Of a stretch of 64,000 bases of DNA, positions 1 through 12,604 are shown piece by piece. Numbering within the stretch: the first letter of the stretch is position 1; every line of letters begins with the position of its first letter. The notes below the pieces were generated by a model. That model was not told the origin of the DNA and ran no database searches. It saw nothing but the letters and a program-made list of their open reading frames with translations. A program made the translations under genes and the position numbers. The DNA comes from Chrysomallon squamiferum (lineage: Eukaryota > Mollusca > Gastropoda > Neomphalida > Peltospiridae), in assembly GCA_012295275.1 (NCBI GenBank), contig CM022665.1, forward strand, positions 1,351,452-1,415,451. The letters run 5' to 3'.

Positions 1-862
1 GTTTAAATGTAATTCACTTTCTGTAATGAAATTATTGCTGAATGAATAAATGAATATTTATAAAACTACAAGATTTCTTAGTATTAACAATTATTAAATG
101 TTATTCATAAGCTTTATATATTTACTGATGACATTAAAGAGCGCGAACCCATTACTTGTGTTCAGTATTCGACTCTTGTCGATTTCACAGCAGTTCTTTT
201 ATAAGCACCTACCGAGAGACAGAATACTTTCATGACGACTTTAGTATACGACTTGTCTGTTATCTGCGTATGCGTTCTGTAGATAAGACAATTCAAATCT
301 GATTATCTTATGATTTCATTCCTAAACAACACGTGTCGTTAGAGCAATCTAAATAAAATAATGAAACATTGATGCTATCATTAAATGTACTTGACTTGTG
401 TAAATTCAACATCCGCCAACCTTTGTGTAGATTCTGAACTTTAATTTCGTGACTTGTTTCACTGTAATAGCACTTATCAAACTGTTGTTCTTTTTGTAGT
501 ATCCTTTGTTGATACAATACGAATAAAGCAGATTTCATATTATTTTGAAAATAATATTCTCTTTTAAAGCATTTATATTAGCATATACCATTATAGCTAT
601 ACCAACAACTTACATTTTAGATTTAGAGCCACACTGTATTTTATTAATCATTTTTTTATATGATTTTGCTTTCGCATAATCGCCGTATTTTGTTTTGTTT
701 GTTCTTAGTGAATGTCCAAATGCTAAAAATATATACTGCAGTAAATTGTGATATTAGCGTTACAGGATACTGATGCAGTATTAATGATATGAATGCCAAG
801 TTTATATAACGGTTTGATCTGAATTTAATTTATATGAGTATTTATGTGGTTTTCACTTGCAG
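1..862. other. Upstream or intron sequence of the double annexin, no gene assigned
   Basis: AT-rich DNA with no exon I can support. It must be intron or 5' region of the annexin whose first visible exon starts at 863. A TATA-like TTTATAAG near 198-205 and an ATG at 232 followed by a possible donor exist, but they are too weak to call a first exon. Confidence 0.5.
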
Positions 863-1162
863 TCGGAGAGCCCTGCAGAAGCTGATGCAAAACAGCTCTT
901 TAAAGTAGCCAAACAGCTGGGTAAGTAAAAAATAAGCTTTCGATAAAATATAAGAAATTAGTAAAATGTTTAAAAAACAAACAAACATATATATATAAAA
1001 AATAAAAACATAAAACAAAAAGAAGATATATTTAACCGGATTATTTCAGTATTATTACCATAATTTCTGCGGCTGGAACTGCTGCTGCTACTGTCATCAC
1101 CATTATTCTTCTGCTACTTCTACTACCTCTTTTTCTATTATTATTCTGCCTTTACTACAACA

Positions 1163-1199
<37 letters not shown>

Positions 1200-4100
1200 T
1201 TACTACTACTAATACTACAACTACTACTATTACTACTACTACTACTATTACTACTGCTACTACTACTACTACTACTATTACTACTACTACTACTACTACT
1301 CCTACTACTACTACTACTGCTACTACTGTTACTGTAGTTTACTGTTTATATAGCAATAATGTATTATAACAGTTTTCTTCTGACATTCATCTCTTTCTCT
1401 TCATAGCACCTCCAGAGGAAATCATTATAAAGACCCTTGTCAAGAAAACCCATGCTCAAAGAATGCAGACAAAGGCAAAATTCCATCAGCTGTATGATTT
1501 GGTCAGTATGAATTATTTCACTTTATATAATATAATTATTATGAAATTTAGAGGTTTTAAAGTGCTAAATATCGTGCCTTTTCGATACGAATTATTTTAT
1601 AATATATAATACACTTATTTATTATTATTATTGTTCTGTTTCTGTAATTGGTTATACTATTCAATATCTATTAAAAAGTACTAAAAAAATAAATAAATAA
1701 GAAAATACAAAAGAAAACAAAAACATCTCTCGAAATTGTATTTTTGAGTCTTTGTAATTTACCCTGTATCACAGAAGGTTTGTTGCTGTGAGGCTGGAAG
1801 AGTGACGTTTGGCTCTAACATAATTATAGTAACCAGATATTTCTTGTTGGCTTTGCTTTGTTAAGTCTGAAACCATTTTCTGTTATAGGATCTGGATACA
1901 GAACTGAAGGATGGATTAGGTAAGGACTGGCACCTGGTGATAGACGCCTTGTTATCAGAGCAAGGATTATCTGAATGTGAGGACCTCCACAAAGCTGTAC
2001 ACGTGAGTAGCAAAATATAACAGTGACTTGACTTCAGAACTTTTGTCTTACATTGTCTATATTCTTGTTTAAATTACTAGCCTTTTCTTAAAAGCTAAGT
2101 GATGTGATGTATCATTTTTACTTGTTTCAGAGTGGAAACATGATAGGTGTCATAGAGATTTTCTGTTCTTCTAATTCGTCAAGTTTAGTTAAACTGAAGG
2201 ATTCATACAGGAAAGGTAATGTTAATATTAGTATGATTCTAAAACAGAAATATGCAGAAAAAAGGGCTCATTTCCTAAAATTTAAAACTGACGCAAAATA
2301 GTACTGTCATATTAAATGATTTATTATCTCTGCTGTTTTATAACGATGATACCACTTTTTAAACAAGAAATTAAATAATGTAGCTATTATAAAACTGTAT
2401 GCATTAAAGTATATTTGCATCTGAGATAATGTATCTGAGAACATTCTTCAAAATAAATTTCATTCAAATAATCATAATTTTTCCTTTACGAAATACTTTT
2501 TATTCAAGACATGTTTATTCAATCATTATTTTTTTAATTTCATTTTAAGAATATGCTGTCAGTCTGGAGAATGATATTTCTGAGAAATTCAAAGATCCAG
2601 TTCAGTGTTTCTTGCTGACTCTACAAAAGGTACTTCCTTATGTTTACTCATTTGTATATTTTAAAACAATACGAAACATCGAAATGAAAATCGAACGTCT
2701 ATTTGAAAACTAACAATACAAGTCTAAACAAATAATAATAATAATAATAATAATTCATGTCAAGTACAGTCGTCTTCTGTAACATTTTGGACATTACTTA
2801 CCAAGAACAAAAACAGTTAATTATTAAGTTTAATATGTGTTTAATATAAATATTATTCATACTGTCTGTCCTTGTTTTCCAGGAAGGCAGAGATGACTCG
2901 ACTACAGTAGATACAAAACGAGCAGAAAAAGATGCTAAATCTTTATTTGAGGTATATCTGTGTTTTGAATGATTATTCATGGTAGTCATGACTATTTTCT
3001 TTTTACAATATAAGAAAACAAGAAATAAAAAGGATGAAAGTGTTTGAGTAAAAATTTGAGTTTGATTAAATATATTTTACTTGGTCTCTGGATATTGTAT
3101 TTGGATATTATTTAGTAATACAAAGTTAGATATGATTTTACTATAATGTTTTTAGTCTAACTGACAAATGCATCTACTTTCAGTCAGGAGATGGACGGTG
3201 GCAAGACGAAAGTGGGCAGTTCATTATGCTGGTGTCAAAGCGAAGTGTAGCTCAAGTGAAAGCAACCATGAGAATGTACAAAGTGGTAAGTATTACATTA
3301 TCTTGATATGAAATGAAATAATATATTTATATAAATAAGCGTAAAATTATAGTAAAATTTTAATATAGGTGTCTAAAACTGAAAGGAAGTTTAGAAAAAC
3401 ATTTGTGATCATGCAAATACAGTTCTATTTGACAGACGAACAACGTTATAAAATATAATTTAAAAACTTAATTAAATATAAGAAGGATATCTATCAATCA
3501 AATTACTTACATATATTAAAATAGTACATGTAAAAATTGAGTTCAGTCTACATTACATAAATACTGCAGACCAATTTGTGCTGAAATACATAAATAAACT
3601 GAGGGATTTGTGCAGGTTTCAGGCGGCACGGATGTCATGCAGGTTGTGCGGGAAGAATGTGACGGAGATTACGCTGACGCTATCAATGCCTTTTGTAAGT
3701 CTTATTTACAAATTTACAAAATTTTAACATTGATTAAGGTCTTTTCTCTCAAGGCTTTTTTATATAAATATTGTTATTCATTTTGACTAACATTACACTT
3801 TCACAGAGTGTTTTAGCAATGTTAAATATGTTTTTAAATGGTATAAGATTTTATTTTGTGGATCACTACAATTTATATTCTACACCTCCTTTTTCGATAG
3901 TTATTCCAAATCCTACAGTAGCTAACACAATAGCCAGCTAAGCAAAGGATCAGCAGTTCACTCTTTGATGCTAATAGCTTTAGCCTTTATTGCACTGTAA
4001 TGTTATTATGAAAAATCATGTATAATAAAAAAACAAGTGTTTATATTTAATCTCAAAGAATTGAAATACTGCATTTTGTTTCCAGTGCACTGCGCAAAGA

Positions 4101-4532
4101 ACCCGCAGAATGTATACGCAGAAAAACTCTACAAGAACCTTGATGCTTCTAATCCTGCTTTTGTTAGCACTCTGGTAGAGAGATCAGAGGTATGTATTTA
4201 ATTCATTGCCTGACGAAATAAACCTATATATCTTTCTATTTATGTGGTATATGATTTATATAAAACAAACATTTGTTTTGACTAGATCAAATTATTTTTT
4301 GTTACCTATTATTTGTTTTGGAATGTTAACTTGGAATAGTTAATTTATTTATAACAGTAATAAAATTAACTTTGTTTTTCTAAATCAGATTGATATTCCA
4401 GCAGTAAGGAAGGCATACAAAAAGAAGTATGATGCTGATCTGGTAGATGATATACAAGATCGTTGTGTCCATCCGACCACGAAGGTTCTCATAGAACTTG
4501 TCATGAAAGTCCCTCCGCAGGAAAAGGGAAAG
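863..4532 (+). CDS. N-terminal annexin core (repeats 1-4) of the double annexin, calcium motifs lost
   Basis: Ten exons encode about 310 residues. The helix pattern of four annexin repeats is visible: R1 starts ADAKQLFKVAKQLG, R2 around EDLHKAVHSGNMIGVIEIF, R3 around DAKSLFESGDGRWQDE and R4 around YAEKLYKNLDASNPAFVSTL. R3 keeps the family's RW-x-DE signature, with RWQDE where RWGTDE is usual. None of the four AB loops has the GxGT calcium motif, so type II calcium binding by this half is doubtful (inference). Two exons, 80 and 69 nt, together equal the single 149-nt exon at the matching place in the C-terminal half. The next exon is 102 nt in both halves. This marks the halves as duplicates with one intron gained or lost. 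Confidence 0.88.
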
Positions 4533-5127
4533 GTATCAAAGCATAAATAAATTTAAAATTTCAGTCATTTAATAATAATCTTAATTGTGTATGTGACATT
4601 TTTGCCTGGGAAACATAACTATATGGGAAATATCGCAGTAAATTTTGCTATAGTGCTTGATGACATGAATAATTTTGATTTGAAATATTTTAATTTTTAT
4701 TTTAAGGGGGATGATGGAAAAGAAAAGAAATATACAGTTCCGCCTCCAAAGAAACAACTAACAAAACGTAAGGAGCAGAGATTTGATGACTCCACAAAAA
4801 ACAACCCATTATCCCAACCTCACCAGAAACGAATAGATCCTAACAGACAGAAAGATATCGATAAAACAGATAAGGATTCAGATAAGAAGGATAAGAAAAA
4901 AGAATGTGACGAAGGCAAAGGAACAGTGAAAGCTGATAAAAACTTCGATGCAAATGATGATGTTGTAAAGCTTCATACAGCTATGAAAGGATTGGGAACA
5001 GATGAGGCAGTTATCATGGAAGTAATTACTAGCAAAAATAATGAACAGAGACAGCAACTCCGAAAGAAGTATAAAGAGAAATATAAGAAGGTATAAGCCT
5101 CTATAAAATATAGTAAAAAATAAAAAA

Positions 5128-5174
<47 letters not shown>

Positions 5175-7108
5175 AAAAACAAAAAAATAAACAAAAAAAA
5201 ACAACCGCCCCCTCAAACAAAATTACCATTTCATTTAAACATCACTACAGATATTAACAGATACTTTTATACCAAACAATTATTAATGATAAACAAATAT
5301 ATATATATTTTAAATAGCATTAATATATTTAATCTGTATCCAATAATAGCAGGTATGTTTAAGAAAGTATGTTTGATCTGAAAACGCAAGAAGGACCATC
5401 GTTTCGGAACTTTGTTTTGCTGAAATATATAAAAGTATAATTTGATAATCATCTAAGATTAGATGTTATTATTTGTCTTAGGACTTGTTGGGTGAACTGA
5501 AGTCGGAGCTGACAGGAGATTACGAGGAGATTATCTTGGCGCTGATGATGACTCCTGTGGAGTACAACGCTTACTGTCTGCACGATGCTGTGGACGGTCT
5601 CGGCACCAACGAAACTGCACTCATTGAAATACTCTCAACTAGAAGCAGTCAGGTAAACATAGCTAGATATATATCAGTGAATTTAAGAGAAAAGCTAATT
5701 AATTTGGATTATTCTTTGGTGCGAAGAAGATTTATCAGGTACTGGAGTATTTTTTCTACAGTGCATCTATATATAAACACACACATACACATTTACACAC
5801 ATGTTAACAGATTTGTAAAAAGGCTAAGAGAAAATAATTCTTTGATTTTTAAATATATTTAATGTTCAGATTCTTAATTTTCAACATGGACACCGTATTA
5901 TAAACAATGTAAATAAATCAAATGCATAAATATTTCATTTCTGTTATTCAATGACATTACTGAGTAAAAAAATGTTTTTCTTTTAAAACGCGCGCACACA
6001 TACATATTTAATTTTGTGGTGTTAATTTTTTGTCTTTAGTTATTATATTCGGTTTGTTTTACGTAATTGTATGTTCTTCATATCTGCATTTGTACACCGA
6101 GAAATGCATTACACCTGAAATAACATCTTTTTAAATGTTTAATGATGATTTATATTTGTTAGTGCACCAGAACGGTGCAGTCTGAATTTCATATTTTTAT
6201 TTCTGATACAAAAACATCTTTGTAAGCGATATAAAATACAACTTATATATTATTTACTACAGTAGTGTGCTATCATGTTTACTTTAGATGTCAAAATAAC
6301 CAGTGGAATGAAACTGATATTTTTCGATTCTTTCAACTACATAAACAGAAGGTTTATTTTATTTCCTATTAAAATAAATATTTCATATTTAAAAATAGTA
6401 AGAAACGATTACAAATTAAATTGGCTTTATTTTTATTCTAAAAAATAACCATATACAAAATCTTACCCCCCCCCCGCCAAAAAAAATTAAAATAAAATAA
6501 AATCCCTAAAAAACACCAAACAAACAAGACAGAAATGAAGAAAAAAGAAATAATGATTGTTTATGTAGTTTGCTGTAGTTTTGTCCTATTGCAATATCTC
6601 TTCACGTAAACTGAATTATAATTTTAGGATATGAAAGCAATAAAAGAGGAATATAAGAAGGGTAAGTATTAGTTTCATTAACAACTGAAAATTCTTTTTC
6701 TTATCAACGTTTACCATTTGGCCAAGATACCTGTATAGTGGCCATGATATAAAGCTTTTGACATCGCTAATTAATTATATATATTACTGAGTAAACAAAA
6801 TGTTTGTAATTAATGTATTATCTTTATTGCGAAATTAATTTCCTTGTATAGTGTTATTTGACGACGGCCATGTATCTCTCTGCTTGTTAACATGTGATCT
6901 GTTTTAAACACAGCATATAAAAGTGATCTTGACGAAGATTTAAAAGGAGATACAAGTAAAGGATTCAAGGAAATGTTACTGCAACTATCAAACAGTACAA
7001 GAGATACTGGATCTCAAGTCAACGCAAAAGACGCAGAAGATGACGCAAAGAAATTGTGCAAGGTTGGTAGATGACCCTTTTATCGTGTTTCGAGTTTCAA
7101 GATTTACA

Positions 7109-7142
<34 letters not shown>

Positions 7143-8564
7143 GCATTTTCTAAAAATATAAATAAATAAAAAATAATTTAAGAATTACAATGGAATTCAT
7201 CGGACTCTTTAAATAAATAAATAAAGAAAGAAAGAAGAGCGGAAGAAAAGCACACTAATAATTTTCGGAAGTTAAAAGAAAGCAAAACATTTCGGAATAA
7301 AAAAAGATCAACAAAACGAGATAAAATAAAAAAGGTTATTAATTTAAAGTTCTGTTAAAGGTTTGCTTTGAGTTACTTAGATTTCATTAACGAACAAACA
7401 GCATTTTCTGCACTGCAGATAGTTTTATTATGCATTTTGAAATGGAATTTGCATCATTAAGTTTTAGTTCATTTTAAAATAGATACATTGGAAACATGAT
7501 TAAACAGTGTCATTATCTTTTAAAATTATATATTTTCTGTATGGAAGATATTGTTTAGATTTTTAAAAAAATAAGAAAACAATCTACATCACATTAATAT
7601 TACAAAAAATAGCGCAAAACGTATAAATAAAAGAAAAAAGAAAAAGAAAGGTTGTCTTAGTAAAAAATATTATAGCTTATACATTTTTTAGCGTTAAGCT
7701 CTGGTTGTGCAATAGGTGCAGTGTAATAATTTGGGTTATATGCTTATTACGACCTAATTAGAGTTCTTGAATTTCCTGTGTCGGTTATGAAACGAGATAT
7801 GAAAAATTTTGCATTAGCAAATTACATTGGTAATATCTGTTAATGTCTGTTTGCATTATCAAGATGAAGATTATTCAGTAAAGTATTGATTTGTAAAGTG
7901 GAATTTGTGGAACGTTTTCCTTGCAGGAATCGGGAAAAACTGCTAAACTTAATGTAGAGATTTTCAAAGACATCCTGCTGAAAAAGAATCCAGCACAGAT
8001 CAGAAAAACATTTGAAGAGTTCAAGAAGGTTTGTCACATTAAATAATAACAAAAACATTCCTGCTTAAACCTCAAAGAAATAGTGCATTGCATCGTAAAT
8101 TTTAAAATTAATACATGTCGTTAGCTAGTAACAATAAGATTTTTAATAATTGCTTAAAGATATAGGATCAGTTAAGCTACATCTGGTTTGTTTTGTGCCG
8201 ACTGATACGATCATCAAATGTTTTACTTTAGCTTTATGAGACGTGAACATTTTACAGTTTATAATAAAAGATTTTTCTGTTTATATTATGTTGTTGATAT
8301 GACTGATTAGCGAATATGATATAAAAACAGGTTGTAATAATTTCCTCTATCTACGTTTTCCATCCATTTTCGTAAAATATGTTACTTGTTTCAGATTTCA
8401 AAGCATGACATATTTAAATGCATAAAAGAAGCAATGTCTGGTGATACTGAAGATGGATATATAGGACTTGGTAATGGTTTTTTATATTTTCATATCATAG
8501 CAATAAAGACTGAAATAAAAGTTTAACAAAAGTCAAGTCGAATATAATATCAGGAATTTGTTTA

Positions 8565-8615
<51 letters not shown>

Positions 8616-9674
8616 TATAATTATAATAATAATGACAACAACAACAACAACACAAATATTATAAATAAATAAAATAAAATAAAATAATTTCAGAACCTGT
8701 TATAATAATGAATAAATATATCCAATAAAGATCTTGTTGCAATGTTTGTTTTTAATGTGTGATTCAAATTATATTTCAATATACCTCTATTTTCTTCTAC
8801 GTTCACAAATTGCAATACAAGACTAGGCCTTCAGAAAAATATAATAAATATAAAAAATAAAAATAAATTTTTTTTAAACCTCTAGAGCATGACGATTTAC
8901 ACTGATGTTATGAATTGAATTTAATGCATCATTAACCTAAGTTATAACATCTATTTTAAAATAATAATAACAACAAAAACAACAACAAAACAAAACAAAA
9001 TAATATTAATTTTGTATTCGACTAACTTTACCCTTACAGGAATATGACGTAGTGTTTTTATGACATTCTGTTACAGTTAAGGCTTTGGAAGATCACATCC
9101 AATTCTTTGCTGAAGGTTTAAAGGATTCATTCGCTGGAATGGGTACAAATGAAAAACGTGTCATACGGATTATTGTTTCTCGATCTGAGGTCAGTTACAT
9201 TTCAGTGTATGAGTTGACTCTTTTGTATTGATATTTAAATACTATATAATCAGACTTTCAGATGATACGAAAATGCATGTATATATATTTTCAATAATCA
9301 AAAATCATTGTCATCATCACCATCATCATTGTCCTTAAGATAATCTTCATCATCATTATTGTCTAAATCAATTTTTATTCCAGCTGATATCATCTTCTTT
9401 TTGTTGTTGTTGTTGTTCTTCTTCTTATAATTATCAACATTATCTTTAAATATATATTTATAGTAATTCATCCTAAACTTTATTATCACAGTAGCCATTA
9501 CAATTTTCTAGATAGTTGAAAAAAGAATAACATACATTATTTCTTCAGATTGATTTGGAAGAGATCAAGGCTAAGTATAAGGAACTCTATGGCAAAAACC
9601 TTTCAGACGCCGTGAAAGATGAATTCTCTGGAGATTTGAGAAAAACTCTTCTAACTTTGATTGGGGACAAGTAA
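863..9674 (+). CDS. Double-core (8-repeat) annexin, 5'-partial, 17 visible exons
   Basis: Annexins are cytosolic proteins that bind acidic phospholipids, usually with calcium. Exons read from splice sites and frame: 863-920, 1407-1501, 1889-2002, 2131-2215, 2550-2629, 2883-2951, 3184-3285, 3616-3694, 4086-4189, 4389-4532, 4707-5090, 5482-5652, 6628-6661, 6914-7062, 7927-8028, 8395-8470, 9077-9189, 9549-9674. The last one carries the stop TAA at 9672-9674, so the coding exons number 18 if 863-920 is counted as the first visible one. All junctions keep one open frame of 694 codons. Repeats 1-4 (863-4532), an 80-residue Lys/Asp-rich linker, then repeats 5-8. GLGTDE, GLGTNE and GMGTNE motifs appear only in repeats 5, 6 and 8. 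The protein ends LLTLIGDK, like other annexin C-termini. The first visible exon starts in phase 0 without a Met, so upstream exons are missing. I infer an annexin A6-like layout; the exact family is not assigned. Confidence 0.92.
1153..1334. repeat. (ACT)n/(CTA)n microsatellite
   Basis: About 180 bases of interrupted ACT trinucleotide repeat inside an annexin intron, ending about 70 bases before the acceptor of the exon at 1407. Confidence 0.95.
4707..5090 (+). CDS. Linker plus repeat-5 exon of the double annexin
   Basis: This 384-nt exon (128 codons, phase 0 at both ends) follows the acceptor TTTTATTTTAAG and ends in AAG before GTATAA. The first ~80 residues are low-complexity and charged: VPPPKKQ, then clusters of K, D and E such as DKTDKDSDKKDKKKECDEG. 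They probably form a flexible tether between the two cores. Repeat 5 follows, with LHTAMKGLGTDEAVIMEVIT, an intact calcium-loop signature, and the usual helix C ending KKYKEKYKK. The intron that interrupts the same loop in repeat 1 of this gene and of the downstream annexin is absent here. A (AAAT)n run begins about 35 bases after the donor. Confidence 0.9.
5126..5174. repeat. (AAAT)n microsatellite
   Basis: About 12 copies of the AAAT tetranucleotide in the intron after the linker exon; A-rich sequence continues on both sides. Confidence 0.9.
5482..9674 (+). CDS. C-terminal annexin core (repeats 5-8), canonical half
   Basis: Exons of 171, 34, 149, 102, 76, 113 and 126 nt complete the second core. 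The acidic cap of the repeat-5 calcium site is kept (LKSELTGDYEE). Repeat 6 has DAVDGLGTNETALIEIL. Repeat 7 is degenerate (KESGKTAKLNVEIF, no GxGT). Repeat 8 has GMGTNEKRVIRIIVSRSE with cap residues KDEFSGDL. So three of four sites look able to bind calcium. The donor after 7062 (GTTGGT) is weak, but the frame continues perfectly into 7927. The coding end is followed by AT-rich DNA without an obvious close AATAAA; an ATTAAA near 10322 is a weak poly(A) candidate. Confidence 0.92.
8566..8633. repeat. (AAT)n microsatellite
   Basis: AAT trinucleotide run in the intron between exons 8395-8470 and 9077-9189, continuing into short AAC repeats. Confidence 0.9.
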
Positions 9675-10580
9675 GACGTTGTATCAACACAAATATCTGC
9701 TGTTTATTTTCAGGATTCTGTCATAGACTGAACTATCTGATTATTTTTTTAAAATATTTCTTATTTATAATGCTTATTTCTTATTTATAAATTATGCTTT
9801 TTAATGCATGTTTTATATATGTTATCAAATATATTTTTAATGGGTGGTAGCTATAAATTTCATTTTGTTGTACCGTTATTTTTTGTTGTCTTTTATTTAT
9901 ATATTTTTATTTTTAACTTTTAAATTTTTTTATTATTATTAATTTTTGTCTTCTTGTTGTCATTCTGAAATATATCAACATTTTTATTTGTCACGTATAT
10001 ATATCTATACATTTATATCTTAATATATACAGTGTTTCTTTTTAAATATTTTTAAAAATATTTTTCTGAAAATTGTAGAATATATATATATATATTTGAT
10101 GCTTGATATCGTAAAGATATCTTTTCTATGCTGTTTGAAAATATATTTTTGAAAAACATCTAGTAAAATTGACGATTACTGTTTTAGGTATGGAGATTCA
10201 TGATGACTAGAAAGAATACTGGTTATATTTCTATTATTCTTAATGATGATTTTGAAAATATTTAATCTGTTTTATATTTACATGACATTTTTTCCTGAAG
10301 TGTTACCATTATGTAGATAAATATTAAATGCCGTGCGAGTTAATCTTGCACATACTGTATTAATGAGATCTATAGTGAATACAACACTGATTTTAACGTG
10401 ATATCTTGAATACAAATTCATCTGTGATCATAAAGTATTATAAAAATTTCAGCTGCAGTGCAAGTTAATTGGGAAAATAATTCTATTGATTTTACATGGT
10501 TAAAAATATAGCTTTTCTATTTACAAATTAAAGGTTCTTTATATCTATTTCTTAACCAAGAAAAACAATGTTATAAATGA

Positions 10581-10616
<36 letters not shown>

Positions 10617-11034
10617 TCGGCGAAAAAAAAAAAAAATCCATACTTACAAAATGTGTGGTGATTAATTTTTTTTAACTTTTAAAATTATTATTTTAATTAT
10701 TACTTTCTTTTATGCAAATCTTAACTAAAGCACCAGCTGCAGTTTTAATTCCTAATTGCATATTTTTAACAATTTTTTTAAATTTTGTTTTCATCACTTA
10801 GTCCTATTCTGGCGATGTTTTTTTTACTTACAAAATATATCTGTTAGAGATACTGCTTTTAATACTACAAGGTACAAAAATTGCTTATTTAAAAAGAAAT
10901 CTTTGTACATATTTATATATTTTACCTTTTGCTTCTAAAACTTCTAAGTGTTTAAATTTGTCTCTATTGAGATTTATCTGACATATCTAAACTGTTTGAA
11001 AATTAATAATGGTAGATGTGTAAGAAAACCTTTC

Positions 11035-11035
<1 letters not shown>

Positions 11036-11114
<79 letters not shown>

Positions 11115-11144
11115 CATAATAATCATAATAATAATTATAATGTT
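11036..11144. repeat. Long (AAT)n microsatellite
   Basis: About 36 nearly perfect AAT units with two single-base interruptions near the 3' end. Confidence 0.95.
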
Positions 11145-12386
11145 TATTTTATAATGACTAGATTACTAATTAATTTTAATAATTACTAGGTTATTTATAT
11201 TACTCTAATGACTTAACTGTAAAATAATTAGATTATGTATTAATTTTATACTCACTACATTACTCAAGCTAAGTCCGTACTGTTAGGAAATCACAGATCT
11301 TTGATTATATTGATGCTAATAGATTTTCCATATATACATATATATATATAAAGTGCAATAAGATTACATTTTCTTTCGTACTTTATATACCAATCTAAAC
11401 TAGTATTTCAGCAGACACGTATTTTAAAATTATTTTTGTATTAAAATAACCTATCATTATTTTATATTTCTTTGTGTGTCATCAATGTTTATACTTTTCC
11501 TGTTTATCAATAAAAATGATATATTTATTTATTTATATTATTTGCTATGATAATAAATATATTTTTGTGATGGCTGAAGTTTCGTTGCATGGCAAGTATT
11601 CAAAACAAAATTTGAGTATCTGTGATATATTTACTGTCTTTTTGACTTTATTATTATTTTTTCTTCAGGTTTTAATAAATGTGATACTGTCTTGAATTTT
11701 CTTTGTGTTTTTCTTTGATTTAGAGTGGTGATATAGACTAGTTTAGATTATAAAGTGTATAATATACCTTTTTTGTCTGAGTATATGCTTTATATATGTA
11801 TGTATGTGTATGTGCGCGTGTGTGTGTGGAGAAATTAAGAATCTTATTACAAGTGAATCATTTTCAACTGACAATAAATAATTATAAATGTTAAATGAAT
11901 AACGTTAACAAACATCCTACAGGATAATATGGAAATGACAATGAAAGTACCCTGTTACATCTGCATTTTGATATTCAAGATATTAAAAACTGTCGACGAG
12001 TGATTGTTATAATTATTTACCAGTGTGATTAGTAAAGAAGTGCCCGGTGGCGTAGAGGTGATGAAAATTAAACATGTTTAACACAGGTGAGTATAATCAG
12101 TGCGGTTGTTTTTATTGCAGAGTATTTGATACAGATGGAGACAGTGAGTATCAAAAATGCACAATGAACATTGTTTTGTGCAGAGAAATCGACCAAACTT
12201 AAACATATAACGATTGTGCTACAAGAACCATTTCTCTGTAAATACTGGAAATATACAAACCATTAGCTGTTCAGCAGCAACAGGATGAAAATTTATGTCA
12301 TTAGCAGGAAAAACACACGAGAAAGGTTTGTACATGAAAAAGAAGCTGAGGCTGTCGCTCATGTACCTGGCGGTTACATACGTTTT

Positions 12387-12604
12387 AACTGAAATATTTG
12401 TTCAGTACATACATACATGTCATTAAATACACCTTGCATAGTTTTTGAAGTCATTTTATTAACTGAAATATTTGTTCAGTACATACATACATGTCATTAA
12501 TTACACCTTGCATAGTTTTTGAAGTCATTTTATTAACTGAAATATTTGTTCAGTACATACATACATGTCATTAATTACACCTTGCATAGTTTTTGAAGTC
12601 ATTT
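12387..12604. repeat. 74-bp tandem repeat, three copies
   Basis: The unit starting AACTGAAATATTTGTTCAG begins at 12387, 12461 and 12535, a period of exactly 74 bp. Copies are almost identical: the first reads CATTAAATAC where the others read CATTAATTAC. The third copy stops at TTTTTGAAGTCATTT. Near identity means recent expansion. It lies just after the candidate 5' UTR exon of the second annexin. Confidence 0.95.

Noticed and set aside
230-250. Possible first exon of the double annexin (ATG at 232 with a weak donor)
   Set aside because: Donor GTATAC is weak and would leave only four codons; no independent support.
12041-12065. A-box-like GGTGGCGTAGAGGTG
   Set aside because: No downstream B box and no cloverleaf; not a tRNA gene.
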